This document shows, one piece after another, positions 1-11,356 of a stretch of 64,000 nt of DNA (within the stretch, counting starts at the first letter, position 1; each line of letters begins with the position of its first letter). The notes below the pieces were generated by a model. That model was not told the DNA's origin and did no database searches. It saw only the letters and a list, made by a program, of their open reading frames with translations. Source of the stretch: Methanimicrococcus sp. OttesenSCG-928-J09 (lineage in GTDB: Archaea > Halobacteriota > Methanosarcinia > Methanosarcinales > Methanosarcinaceae); NCBI GenBank assembly GCA_030266245.1, contig JAJDHP010000002.1:1-64000 (forward strand), given 5' to 3'. The position numbers and the translations under genes were made by a program.

Positions 1-6
1 ATTTTT

Positions 7-2118
7 TTAAAAAACGTTCTTCGCAAATCCTTCAAAAACAAATTTTGTCATGAATGGAAGCATTCCCTTTCCGACAGCGATTTCTTCTTCAAACATTTTA
101 AATTCAACTTTTTCGAGCGGAACTTTTTCTTTTTCCATATATTCCATAATCAGCTGCTTTCCAAGCGTTCTGGAATAATCGAGCGCATCTTCGCGATTTA
201 CAAAACTTCGGCGCCCGCCCGGGAAATAAACGATAAAACCGCTGCTTTTCTGAACGTAGCGGGATTCTGTTTGAACAGTTCGAACTGAAATATCAACCCG
301 CTTGGCAATTTTTCCGACCAGCGCGCCGACGGCGTTGCCGACATCAAAATATTCGGGCGTTAAAACTTCAGCATCAAGCACTTGACTTAATTCTTCGGCG
401 AATGCTTTAACGGGCCCGCCGATTAAAACAACAGGAATATCCAATTTGTATTTCAAAAACGGCTTCTTAAACGACAAAACCGATTTGACCGAATCCCTGA
501 AAATCTGAGAGGAGATAATTTCAGAATCAATCGGCGCTTCAAAATGAGCTCTCGTGTTAAAAACATCTGAACGTGAAGTGACGACAATATTTTCAGAATT
601 GTCAGCCAATCCTTTCGCGGACAAGAAATAAACCAATTCCTGCGCCATCTTCAGTGCAAACGATTGCTTCAAATAACGGCATAATTCCATGTAATCCGTG
701 TCCAAAAAGGAAGCCGTAATGCGGGCGCAGAGGACAGCCGCTTCCGTATTGAATTCATTGTAATCACCCAAAACGTGAAGAACATCGGTCGGTGTGAATC
801 CAATCATTTGAATCAATTTTTTAGAAACAAGAGATTTGAGACTGTCAGCGGGAACGTACTTCATGTCCCACATGATGTCATTAATGGAAACAGGAACATC
901 CTCTTTGATTTTATGATAGACTTTTAATTCATCTTCAGTCAAATCATCAATCTGACTTTCATCAAGATCACCGCTGCGGATAAAGAAACGAACCGGCTGA
1001 ATGTATTCACCGAAACGATAGCGATCGGCAAACCATCGTTCATTCAGACTTTCAATGATTCCGGGATAAAGAGAAGCAGCGCGGCTGATCGGAATAATAC
1101 GGCGCGGACCGAATTTAATTCTGTCCTGAACAACAGCATCCGAAAGTGACGGCTGGCGAATCCAAATTTGACTGTCGCCGCCGAGCGCGGATGTTTCCAT
1201 ACGGATAGCACGCACTTTTGTCCGCCATCCGCCGACAACAGCACCGGCATCAGAAATATCCGGAAATCCGTTTTCAATCAAAGAAACGTCGGTGCTGGTG
1301 CCGCCGACATCAATCATTAAACAGGTTTCGCGGTTTGAAAGAAAAGACGCGCCGAGCAGACTGGCGGCAGGACCTGAAAAAATAGATTCGACCGGTTTTT
1401 CCATCGCCTCTTCAATTCCAGAAACAGCGCCGTTGCATTTGAGAATTTTAACATCGGCATTTAATCCGCGGCGCTTAATTTCAGAAACGACCGCATTGAC
1501 AAAACGGTTTGTAATTGGCAGAAGCATGGCATTTAAGTAAGCCGTTACACCGCGTTCATATGTGCCGAGCGATTGCGCCAGCTCATGACCGCAGACAACA
1601 GGATAGGCATTTCCGGAATCGTCCGAAGCTGTTAACTGTTTAATGAGTTCTTTCGCTTTTAATTCATGATCAGGATTGCGGACGCTGAAATAAGAAGAAA
1701 CGGCAAAAGCGGAAACGCTGTTTTTAACAGAGAGGACATAATCTTCAATTGCCTGTAAATCAAGCGGCGCGGTTTCAGTTCCGTCATTATCGTGACCGCC
1801 GGAAATAATCGTATAATTTTGAACCGCTTTTTGATCATCAAAATTTAAAATATTAGAATCGCCGATTAAGATTAAAGCAGCCGCTTCGCCGGTATTTTCA
1901 AGAACAGTATTTGTAGAAAGAGTCGTTGAAACAGAAACAACCGTCACTTTTTCAAGTAAATCCGGCGGCATTTTATCAATCGCGTCCCGAATGCCGCCGA
2001 TCGGATCCGGATAAGTCGTAAGTGATTTAGTGGACTGCAAAACGGTTTTGGTTTCATCATCCACAATAACAACATCAGTATAAGTGCCGCCGGTATCAAT
2101 ACCTAAACAAAAAGTCAT
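7..2118 (-). CDS. Hydantoinase/oxoprolinase (HyuA)-family ATPase-fold protein
   Basis: 703 aa; N-terminal LGIDTGGTYTDVVIVD and internal MIDVGGTSTDVSLI ASKHA/hydantoinase A motifs; TAA stop at 7-9. Confidence 0.85.
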   Translation of the reverse strand: MTFCLGIDTGGTYTDVVIVDDETKTVLQSTKSLTTYPDPIGGIRDAIDKMPPDLLEKVTVVSVSTTLSTNTVLENTGEAAALILIGDSNILNFDDQKAVQNYTIISGGHDNDGTETAPLDLQAIEDYVLSVKNSVSAFAVSSYFSVRNPDHELKAKELIKQLTASDDSGNAYPVVCGHELAQSLGTYERGVTAYLNAMLLPITNRFVNAVVSEIKRRGLNADVKILKCNGAVSGIEEAMEKPVESIFSGPAASLLGASFLSNRETCLMIDVGGTSTDVSLIENGFPDISDAGAVVGGWRTKVRAIRMETSALGGDSQIWIRQPSLSDAVVQDRIKFGPRRIIPISRAASLYPGIIESLNERWFADRYRFGEYIQPVRFFIRSGDLDESQIDDLTEDELKVYHKIKEDVPVSINDIMWDMKYVPADSLKSLVSKKLIQMIGFTPTDVLHVLGDYNEFNTEAAVLCARITASFLDTDYMELCRYLKQSFALKMAQELVYFLSAKGLADNSENIVVTSRSDVFNTRAHFEAPIDSEIISSQIFRDSVKSVLSFKKPFLKYKLDIPVVLIGGPVKAFAEELSQVLDAEVLTPEYFDVGNAVGALVGKIAKRVDISVRTVQTESRYVQKSSGFIVYFPGGRRSFVNREDALDYSRTLGKQLIMEYMEKEKVPLEKVEFKMFEEEIAVGKGMLPFMTKFVFEGFAKNVF

Positions 2119-2584
2119 GTTTTAGTCCTCTGTATTTCAGTTTTTGTTTTAGTTCCTTCACACTTTAAGTTTTAGTTTTATTCACCTATTCTTTATAATT
2201 TTAATCACATTTACTTAAGTAATAACCGCATATACTCAAGGATTATGAGATGAAAGACAAATCGGTCGAACGATAAAATGATTTCTGAAAATTATGCGTA
2301 AAAAATGCCGTAAAATCAAAAAGGTTTATATTAATTTGAGCTGTTGGTATAGATTTGTTTTTAATACTCAAACCTAAATAAAAAAAGGAAAAGAAACAGC
2401 GAATTAAGGGTTTGCTGTCCTTTTCCGACACGGGGGTTGTTGTATAATTCCATGTCAATTGTTTTGTGCAGTTCGAGTGAACAAACAATGACAGTGACTA
2501 TACAAAGTATTAAAAACGGGGTAGGACGGAGTGTGTGTGGAACTTTTTTCTGCGCCGCCCGTCCCGCTCTTAATTGTGAGTTAT

Positions 2585-3235
2585 TTAAACGCCCACTGCT
2601 GCTTTTACTTTTGAAACAGAGTCAGTTGCGCTTTCGCCATAGATGTCTGCGCCGATCTTGTCAGCCCAGTCCTGTGTGCACGGTGCACCGCCGACCATTG
2701 TTTTAACGGAGTCGCGGACGCCTGCTTCTTTGAGCTGTTCCTCAATCTGGATCTGGTTGACCATTGTTGTTGTCATCAAAGCGGAAGAACCGACGATAAC
2801 GGGCTTGTGTTCTTTAACAGCCTCAACAAATGTTTTAATCGGCACGTCACGGCCAAGGTCGATGACGTCGAAACCGGCGATACCGAGCATAGAAACGACA
2901 ATGTCTTTTCCGATAGAGTGGATGTCGCCTTCGATTGTACCGATAACGACTTTACCCTTGCTTTCGGTTTGTGCTTTTGTCTTTTCCATTTCAGGTTTTA
3001 AGACTTTAATGCCGGCGTTCATTGCTTCGGATGCAGCCAAGACGTGGGGGAGGAAAAGTTTTCCTGCTTCAAAGTCGACACCGACGTCGCCCATTGCGGA
3101 TGTGTATGCCTCAATGATTTCGACAGGGTTGATGCCTGCTTTGAGACCTTCCTGTGCTGCTTCTTCTGCCATTTCTCCATCGAATTCTAAAATTGCTTCT
3201 CTGGCCATTGCCATAACTTCGTCTTTACTTGCCAT
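2585..3235 (-). CDS. mttC: Trimethylamine corrinoid protein
   Basis: 216 aa; B12-binding motif DIHSIGKDIV plus GxxP/GG region; directly downstream of mttB. Confidence 0.9.
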   Translation of the reverse strand: MASKDEVMAMAREAILEFDGEMAEEAAQEGLKAGINPVEIIEAYTSAMGDVGVDFEAGKLFLPHVLAASEAMNAGIKVLKPEMEKTKAQTESKGKVVIGTIEGDIHSIGKDIVVSMLGIAGFDVIDLGRDVPIKTFVEAVKEHKPVIVGSSALMTTTMVNQIQIEEQLKEAGVRDSVKTMVGGAPCTQDWADKIGADIYGESATDSVSKVKAAVGV

Positions 3236-3274
3236 AATTTAAACCTCTGTAATATTTTTTTGCGGTTGCAGAAT

Positions 3275-4762
3275 TCAGATCTTGAATTCTTTGTCTGCCT
3301 TGTCAACGATTGCTTTCATTGCAGCCAAGATGTCCTTGTCGATTGCCGGAACTTCGTGGTTCTTCATGACATCAACATAGGTGTCGTGTGCTCTGTCTGC
3401 TGCGTCTTTTGCGCCTGCATTGTACCAGTCGCCGAACATCTTTCTGTCGAAGAGTTTCGGGGAGGACGGGAGGTCAACGAGTTCTCTGGTCTTCTTAAGT
3501 GCAAGGAAGTTGTTGCCGATACCGACTTTTTTGATCTGGTCAACACCAAGTGTTTCTTCTGTGACCGGGATGCCTTCCATTGCTTTCTTGACCATTGCGA
3601 TGATGTCGTTGTCGATGATGAGCTGTTCCATAGAGAAGGTCATACCGAGTTCGAGCATACCGGCACCGTAAATGGTGTTTGCGCCTGCAAGTGCTGCAAA
3701 GGTTGTTGTGATTGTCTTTTCGTGGCCGGCCTGTGCGTCCGGAACTTTTGCGTCGGTCTATGCTCCGGCAACGAATGCGGGGAGACCATAGAATTTAGCG
3801 AGTTTAGAAACACCGGCACTGATGAGACCGAGTTCGGGTGAACCGACAGGTGCTGTTCCCATCTTCAAGTCGAAGGTGGTGGTGGAGCTGCCGTAGTAGA
3901 CAGGTGCGCCCGGGTTGGTAATCTGTGCGAGGACGATACCGGCGAGAACTTCTGCGTTGTGGGTAACGAGTGTTCCTGCGAGGTAAACCGGTGCGGAACC
4001 GCCGGACATTGCCATAGAGAGGACGTTAACCGGCATGTTGCGTGCGGCGCCTTTCATGATAACTTGACAGGCGTTGCTGCTGAGTTCGAGCGGGCTTGTC
4101 GGACAAACTAACATGGACATAATCGGCTTTTTAAGAGCTTCGTCTTCGTTGCCGCCGTAGAATGCTTTAATGACTTCCCAGTATGTTTCGACGTTTTCGC
4201 CGACGGGGTCAATGTCGTGGTAGTGTTTTTCTGTGCTGGTCAAGGGTGTGTAGACTTCGTGAACATCCTGTGCGCCTTTGCCTGCCCAGTCTCTTGCGGA
4301 AACAGGAAGGGAGAAGTAGTCGATGTTTTCAGCCCAGTCACAAAGTTTTGCGATGTCTGCGATGTCCTGTTCAACGGAGTCGACAGTTTCGTATTTGCCG
4401 GGTGCGATGTAGTTGGTCATCTTGACGCCGGTACCGAAACAGGTCCAGTGGACTTTTCCGCCGCATTCCTGAACAGTGTTGTATTTTTTGTTTCTTGCCC
4501 AGAGAGTGAATCTGGAGGGTGCTGTCTGAAGTGCTCTTCTAACGACGAATTCAGGGATCTTAACGACCTTAGTTTTTTCGTCGACAATACAGCCTGCCTG
4601 TTTGAAAGCGGCGATTGCGTTTGCGTCAGAAACCTGGATACCGGGTTCCATGAAAACATCCATTGTTGCTTCGTGGATTGCTTTTAATTCGTCTTGTGTG
4701 AAGAGTTCAAACTCAACACCATTGAGTGCTTTTGTTGCTGCAAATGCATTACATTTAGACAT
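3275..4762 (-). CDS. mttB: Trimethylamine:corrinoid methyltransferase with in-frame amber (pyrrolysine) codon at 3758-3760
   Basis: ORF 3758..4762 and ORF 3275..3658 are in the same frame, separated only by TAG (cta on + at 3758-3760); MttB-family sequence; final stop TGA. Confidence 0.95.
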
Positions 4763-5284
4763 ATTTTTAGCCTCTGTTTTATTTTTTTAGTATTTTTATG
4801 TAAAACACACACTGAAGCGTGCTTTATAAAGGGGATAGTTTGGAAGTAACGATTATTTTTCGAGATGCAGTGACAAAATTCTTTTAGGTGTGTGTTCCTC
4901 AGGGTGTGTGTATATTTTTTTGGTTTCGGTAATTGGTTTTATCAACGGTTATTCCGGATATTGGCCAATCGCACCGAACGGATGAATTTTTGTCAGACAA
5001 TTTTTTGAAGTTTCGGATTTTTTATTTTTTTTAGATAGCGTAAGCTCATCTGTATATGGAATTTTGCGTCCCGCATTCGATTGACAGCCGCGCTGCCGAG
5101 CGATTATAGTCAACTCTGAAGCTTATTCCGCAAAAGATTACTGATTTTCAATTAAATGAATTTCAATAATCAGGTAAAAGCCGAATCAGCCACAAACCTA
5201 CAATCATTAAAATGGTGATTTGCAGGAGAGTGTTTGCAACACACACAAACACTTCTCCCTTTTTGCAAATCAAAAATCGTTTAC

Positions 5285-6691
5285 TTACTGTTTAATCTGG
5301 TTTCTGAAGAAGTCACAGCAGTTGATCTTTGTGTCGAGAACTTTCTCGATGTTCATCTTAGCTGCAATGCCTTTCGGAGCGCCCGGAACGGATGTGATGA
5401 CACCGATACCGAGGTCTTCTCTGACATCTCTCATTGCGTATTCATCAGACAAGTCAAAGACATCGACACCGACTTTCTTTGCGACGTATTCTTTTGCTTC
5501 CTTGATCTTCATGTTCTTGGAGAGCTGCATACGTGCAACAAGGTCGCCGCCTGCGCGAAGACCGGTCATACCGGATGCCATGATGTGTGAAATCGGCATA
5601 CCGAGCGGGTCGCCGACACCGATCTAAATACCGTCCACGCCTGCAATTTCAACAATTGCTTTGCTTGCGCGTGTAACAGCGTCAATCGGGGGTGTTTCAA
5701 GCATCGGGATACCGCCGACACCCATACCCATGTCTGCATGGATCGGGATGGAGGATGCTTTGCAGCATTCTTTTGTGAATGCAACGGAGCGGGCGAGGTT
5801 CCACGGGAAGGTTCTGCTGGTGTTTGTGTTAACGGCGGGACCGAAAACGTTTGCGCCTGCTTTCTCAACGAGTTTAACCTGCTGGTGCGGCCAGAGACCG
5901 GCAAGAACGGTGCCTTCGAATTCGAGCATACCGTGCATACCAATCCAGCTTTCACCGGCACTGCCGACTTCGATGTACATTTCCGGGAATTCTTCGCGGA
6001 GTGCTTTCACAGCGGTAAGTGTACCGTATGCGTCTGCGTCACCTGCTGCGCCGGTTGTGTCAAGGTTAACACCGTCTGCGCCGGAGCCCATTAATTTCTG
6101 CATGATCCAGACAATGTCACGGGTCAAGTGTTCTGCAGAGTGTTCCATGGAGGCGAATGCTTCTTCGAGTTTGAAGGCTTTAAGCAAGTCTCCGGGGTTC
6201 TCGAACGGACCGTCAGGGGTGTAGTAGAGACCCATGTTCGGCATTGCACCGTAGAACAACGGGACAATCATGTTCTGCTGAGCGACTTCCATCATCTGAC
6301 ATTCGTTAGAAACGATGGGTTTGACGGGTTTGAAACTGTAGTCGATGTGACCGAGTTCCATTGTGTCAGCGCCGAATGCGCGTTCGTGCATCATCATGCC
6401 GACAAGACGGCTGGACGGGATACCGACACCGCTGTTACCCTGGTCACCGTCAAGACGGATTGTACCAATGTCGTGTGAAACCGGGATTTCCATACCGTAT
6501 TCGACAGCGACTGATTTACCGGGCATTGTACAGATTTCAACGAGCTTGTCGATTTCGTCTGCGGAGAGGTCAGGGACCAAACCGTAGTCAACAGCGTTGC
6601 CTGCACCGGCAATTGTGTCTTCTTTGATCTGTTCTTTGGTCATGGAGACGCGTTTACCGTCACCCATTCTTAAGTAGTATTCTGTTGCCAT
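5285..6691 (-). CDS. mtbB: Dimethylamine:corrinoid methyltransferase with in-frame amber (pyrrolysine) codon at 5624-5626
   Basis: ORF 5624..6691 continues in frame through TAG into 5285..5599; [22 protein letters not shown] typical of MtbB; final stop TAA. Confidence 0.95.
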
Positions 6692-6734
6692 AATTTAACC
6701 ACCTTTCATATATTGATATATTATTGTATTAATA

Positions 6735-7367
6735 TTACAACAGAAGTGCCTTTGCTCTTTCAACAGCTTCAGACGCATTTTCTGCATAGCAGTCTGCACC
6801 GATCTTTTCAGCCCATGCTGTTGTTGCAGGTGCACCGCCGACCATGACTTTAATATTGTCTCTCATGCCGTTGGCTTTGAGAAGTTCAATAATTTCCTTC
6901 TGGCCGTTGAGTGTGGTTGTCATCAAAGCGGACAAGCCAACCATGTCAGCGTTGTATTCTTTGATTGCTTCAATGAATTTTGCGTTCGGAACGTCTCTGC
7001 CGAGGTCGTGGACTTCAAAGCCTGCGGACTGGAGCATTGTAGAAACGATGGATTTGCCGATGTCGTGAACGTCGCCTTCAACTGTACCGTTGATGATGAC
7101 TTTCTTGACGGTTGCGCCGGCGGATCCCATGTCGAGTGTGTCAACAGCGGCCTGCATGCCGTTTGCTGCCATCATGACGTGGGGAAGGAAAACTTTTCCT
7201 CTTTCGAACAAGTCTCCGACTTCGGTCATGCCTGCTGCAAGACCATCAATGACTTCGACGCTGGTCATACCGTCTGCGATTGCTTTCTGTGTAGCGGCCA
7301 TAATGACATCTGCTTTACAGGTGACCATGGCATCGGATAATTCCTTTAAAATTGCTTGTTTATCCAT
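6735..7367 (-). CDS. mtbC: Dimethylamine corrinoid protein
   Basis: 210 aa; DVHDIGKSIV B12-binding motif; adjacent to mtbB. Confidence 0.9.
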   Translation of the reverse strand: MDKQAILKELSDAMVTCKADVIMAATQKAIADGMTSVEVIDGLAAGMTEVGDLFERGKVFLPHVMMAANGMQAAVDTLDMGSAGATVKKVIINGTVEGDVHDIGKSIVSTMLQSAGFEVHDLGRDVPNAKFIEAIKEYNADMVGLSALMTTTLNGQKEIIELLKANGMRDNIKVMVGGAPATTAWAEKIGADCYAENASEAVERAKALLL

Positions 7368-7841
7368 TATATTTACCTCCGTAAATAACTCAAATTTTTA
7401 AATAATTCTGATTTTTCTCATCAAAATTTTTAAAATCCGTTTTTGTCTGAATCAGGTTTTTCAAAAGATGCAAAAATCGATTGCATCCCCCCGTGTACAA
7501 TTCGAAAAACCTCTAAAAAATTAATTGTACTGGACAATAAAAAGGGCTGAAACATATATAGCCTAATCTATTTTAAGTTTCCATTTTAAAGGAAAAATCA
7601 TACAGAAGGAAGAATTTACATGACGCTTCATGTATTATAAAGCAATTGTAATTTCAAAGAGACATTATACTTTTCAGAAAAGGTTGAGAATATAAATGAG
7701 AAAATACAAGAAAAATAAATCAAATAAACAATAGCAGTAAGCAGAAATTAAGCAGACGGAAACATCCGAGACAAAATTTTCATAGCTTGAATGAAAACAT
7801 CATGTTCTCCAAATAATTAGAGAAGTTCGGCCTATTTTAGA

Positions 7842-7893
7842 GAAAAAAGTTCAAAAAAACAGCAAAAAATATGGCAAAAAACGATGAAAAATC
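7842..7893 (+). repeat. 52-bp direct repeat, copy 1
   Basis: gaaaaaagttcaaaaaaacagcaaaaaatatggcaaaaaacgatgaaaaatc; matches 8135-8187 with one C indel. Confidence 0.85.
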
Positions 7894-8134
7894 ATCGAAA
7901 ATGAGGAAATTTGAATCAAAAAAATGAATGGTTTGAATCAAAAAAATATGATTTTTATGATAAAATTGGAGAGGAACTCTGAAAAATGAGATGAAAATTT
8001 GAAAATGAAATTGTCATGGAAAATAATTGAGTATAAAATTTCAACAAATATCAAAAAAATAAAAGAAAATTAAAATTTTTTAAAAAAACAATAATTTCAA
8101 TAAATCGGGATAAAAACTCCATGAAAGAAAAAAA

Positions 8135-8187
8135 GAAAAAAGTTCCAAAAAAACAGCAAAAAATATGGCAAAAAACGATGAAAAATC
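8135..8187 (+). repeat. 53-bp direct repeat, copy 2
   Basis: gaaaaaagttccaaaaaaacagcaaaaaatatggcaaaaaacgatgaaaaatc. Confidence 0.85.
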
Positions 8188-8243
8188 AAAAATCAAAAAT
8201 CAAGCTAAAACAAAAAATGAAAAGAATTAAGAAGAATCCGAAA

Positions 8244-8990
8244 TCAGTCGGATTCAATTCTTGGCGCCAACAAGAAAGTAACGTGGCTTGTATTGGGCGC
8301 AACATCAAATTCGATAAGAATCGGGAAGTCGCATCCGATTGAAAGTGTCACTTCGTTTGCTTTGCCGGCGGATTTGATAATGTCAAGTAAATAGTCAAGT
8401 GAGAACAAAGAGTTCGCTTCGCCTGATTTGAGGTCGATTAACTGATCGGTTCCCATTTCCAAACGAACCTGGTCGGTGTCGCCTTTAGCTTCCATAAAGA
8501 ATGTGTCGCCTGAAACACCGAGTGTCATGTGGTCGCTGACTTTTTCGGCTGCTTTAACTGCGCGCTTTAAGTCCTGACCGTTTAAGACAACGCGTGCCGG
8601 CAAATCCAACTGCGGAACACGGGGTTCGGAACGGATTGTGGACGGATCGAGCAGAGATAAGGTGTAAGAAAGTCCGCCGAAGTTCAAATGAAGCTTTTGT
8701 GCGGGCATATCAAGTTCCAAGTCGACCAATGCTTTTTTCTCGACAATTCCGAGGATGTCGTTGAGTTTGACAAGATCGAGTCCGATCTCAGTTTCTTCGG
8801 CTTGGTAGCTTTCAAAAGCGTCGGCTTTTAAATCAAAGATGACCATCGCAACGTTTGCGGCGTCTACTGCTTTGACTGAAATGCCGTCCGGTTTAACTTT
8901 CAAGCGAACTTCACTGACGATGACGGAAAGCGCGGTCACGGAATCTCTGAGGAGATCGATATCGATTGAAGCTTTGAGCATAGAAATCAC
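8244..8990 (-). CDS. pcn: DNA polymerase sliding clamp (PCNA)
   Basis: 248 aa archaeal PCNA; ends FLLAPRIESD. Confidence 0.95.
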   Translation of the reverse strand: MISMLKASIDIDLLRDSVTALSVIVSEVRLKVKPDGISVKAVDAANVAMVIFDLKADAFESYQAEETEIGLDLVKLNDILGIVEKKALVDLELDMPAQKLHLNFGGLSYTLSLLDPSTIRSEPRVPQLDLPARVVLNGQDLKRAVKAAEKVSDHMTLGVSGDTFFMEAKGDTDQVRLEMGTDQLIDLKSGEANSLFSLDYLLDIIKSAGKANEVTLSIGCDFPILIEFDVAPNTSHVTFLLAPRIESD

Positions 8991-9268
8991 TTTTTAGAAT
9001 TATTAACAGATATTAAGAGTATAATTAAATTAGATATAAATTGAAATTATAGTTGACTAAGTCAGATTTTTAGTGTTATAACCTTAACAGATATAAATAT
9101 TTAATATCCTGTTAAAATGCAAAAGTTTAACTTTACCTATCCGCGCCAAACTTAAACATTTAATATGTCAAGCAATTCAAGCAATAAATCAAGCTTAATT
9201 TCTCACTAAATAATCCGATTTATGTCAACTGTGTATGTTTTAGATAATTTCAAATCACTTTTACTAAT

Positions 9269-9589
9269 TTAATCGTATTCACGCCATGTAAAAGCGCATT
9301 TTGTGCATTTGAAAAAACGGGTTTCGGATTCATCGGCCGAACGGAGCTGACGAAGCCACCAATACGCTTTTCTGTTTTTGCATTCGGGGCACATAACATC
9401 GGTTGTTGGAAGTCCTTCTTCGATGTCGCCTTCTAAAACAACGACTTCGCGTTCCTGGATTTCGGCTTTAAATGACATATTGGACGATTGATCCATTTCG
9501 GAAGTACAGCCGCACTTCTTACATTTGTACTCGCCGCCGGACGGCATCATCATGCTTTTACATTTCGGACAAAACTGCATCTTAATCAC
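9269..9589 (-). CDS. tfs: Transcription factor S (TFIIS-like)
   Basis: 106 aa, N-terminal CxxC zinc ribbon and C-terminal CPECKNRKAYWWLRQLRSADESETRFFKCTKCAFTWREYD. Confidence 0.93.
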   Translation of the reverse strand: MIKMQFCPKCKSMMMPSGGEYKCKKCGCTSEMDQSSNMSFKAEIQEREVVVLEGDIEEGLPTTDVMCPECKNRKAYWWLRQLRSADESETRFFKCTKCAFTWREYD

Positions 9590-9751
9590 TTTTACTTTTT
9601 AAAATACCCATTCATCAGACAGCAACGACCACAGCCATCGATATATGTATAAAAAAGTGGTGCGTCGAATTGATGAATGAAAACGGCTTGAAAATGAATT
9701 AAAACTAAACTATGTATCTTCATAATATAACCGTTTCTATTAGAAGGCGAC

Positions 9752-11290
9752 TCAGTGCAGTCCTAAAAAATAGAGCATAACTGGAAAAAGAATAACGCCC
9801 ATCAGATTCGATTTTTTGACATGAAGAACAACAGGCAGAAAACCGATTAGAACAGCCGCCGCAAAGAGAATCAGACCGAACGAACCGCACATAAAATAAA
9901 TCAAAACGGTCAGAAAAATCAAAATGAATCCTGAAATGACCCGATAGTTTATCTTTTTAAAAAGAATCGGAACATATTTGCCGGTTTTAATTGTTGAATA
10001 ATAGGATAAAAACGCGCTGAGAACAACAACAGCATAAAATAAAATAAATAATTCAATTGCTCCGGCACTGCCAACCGTACCGCCAACCGCACTGCCAACC
10101 GTATCGCCGGCAGCACCGCCTGTAAATAAACCGCCTGAAACATCAATACCGGCAGCCGACAAAAGTTCTTGAATTGAAACGACCGCGCCGTTACGAGATT
10201 TCCCGATGACGAAAAAAGCCAGCAGACCAAAAACGGCGTTGGCTGTGTTGATTGCTGAAACAATTACAATGAATTCTTTAGCGCGGGTTGTTTCAGATTC
10301 AATTTGGATTTTGGATTCAATTTCAGCGTTCATGCTGATTTCGGAATTGGGATTGGAACGGGATTCTGCCTCATCATTCGGATTCTTTTTAAACAAGCCG
10401 GCAAGGATTGCCGCAACCGATGAAGAAACGCCGGGAATCCATGAAACAAAAGCGCCGGCTGCAGTTCCGAGAAAGGCATTTTGAATAAAGAGTTTTTTTG
10501 AAAACGTTTCTTTTGTTTCTGAAACGTCGGGAATTTTGGAATCAGAAAAAAGACTGATGATGAGCTGAGGCACGCCGAACAATCCGCTGAGAAGCGGCAT
10601 GAGAACGGAAGCGGATGAAACAGCTAAAACAGGGTTCAAAGTGCCGTCCATTCCAAACGCAAACAAACCCAGAAATCCGGCAGTCAGAAAAACAAAAGCG
10701 GCACAGACTATTTTTGATGTTTTTATTTCTGACAGCAAAACAATCAGAGTCAGAGCAAGCAGAATCCAGCCCATGTAGGGCAGCAGCACAGGATAGAAGC
10801 GGAACAGCAGCCAAGCGGCAGGAATCAGAAGAAGCGTGGAAATGAAAACGGACGCGGCACTGGAAAGAGCAGACAGGCGGACAGCCGACAAGCCTTCGCC
10901 GGCAATGAGCAGTTTGTGACCGGGCAGAACTGCAAAAACAGTATCTTCGCCGGGCGCGCCGAGGAAAATGGCCGGGATAATATTATGAAAAGTGTGAGAA
11001 ATCGCACAGGATAAAATGACAGCGGAAAGCAGAATGGGAGAGAGACCGAGCGCGTAAAAGAAAGAGGTGGTGCTTGCCAATATGACAGCGATATTATTGA
11101 CATGAATTCCGGGAATCATGCCGGTCAGCAAACCGAAAATCCAGCCGACAGCGACGCAGAAGAGGAGCGGACCGAAAATGTCGAGGCTGAGAGTGCTGCT
11201 GAAATTGCTGAAACTGTCGAAACTTCCAAAGCTGTCAAATATTGAAAAAAGATGTGTTGAAATCATAACACCCGATTTTTTAAAAGACAT
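9752..11290 (-). CDS. Tripartite tricarboxylate transporter permease (TctA/DUF112)-like membrane protein
   Basis: 512 aa polytopic; GLLTGMIPGIHVNN and FLGAPGEDTVFAVLPGHK motifs. Confidence 0.75.
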   Translation of the reverse strand: MSFKKSGVMISTHLFSIFDSFGSFDSFSNFSSTLSLDIFGPLLFCVAVGWIFGLLTGMIPGIHVNNIAVILASTTSFFYALGLSPILLSAVILSCAISHTFHNIIPAIFLGAPGEDTVFAVLPGHKLLIAGEGLSAVRLSALSSAASVFISTLLLIPAAWLLFRFYPVLLPYMGWILLALTLIVLLSEIKTSKIVCAAFVFLTAGFLGLFAFGMDGTLNPVLAVSSASVLMPLLSGLFGVPQLIISLFSDSKIPDVSETKETFSKKLFIQNAFLGTAAGAFVSWIPGVSSSVAAILAGLFKKNPNDEAESRSNPNSEISMNAEIESKIQIESETTRAKEFIVIVSAINTANAVFGLLAFFVIGKSRNGAVVSIQELLSAAGIDVSGGLFTGGAAGDTVGSAVGGTVGSAGAIELFILFYAVVVLSAFLSYYSTIKTGKYVPILFKKINYRVISGFILIFLTVLIYFMCGSFGLILFAAAVLIGFLPVVLHVKKSNLMGVILFPVMLYFLGLH

Positions 11291-11356
11291 ATCAAGCTGC
11301 CGAAATTTTCAAAAACATAAAGTTTAAATGAGAAAGGCGTTGTTTTCCATTATCTT

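Noticed and set aside
3260-7401. Many plus-strand ORFs (e.g. 3260..3841, 4217..4687, 5661..6224, 7008..7340) opposite mtt/mtb genes
   Set aside because: Antisense shadows of highly codon-biased methyltransferase genes; no recognisable protein features.
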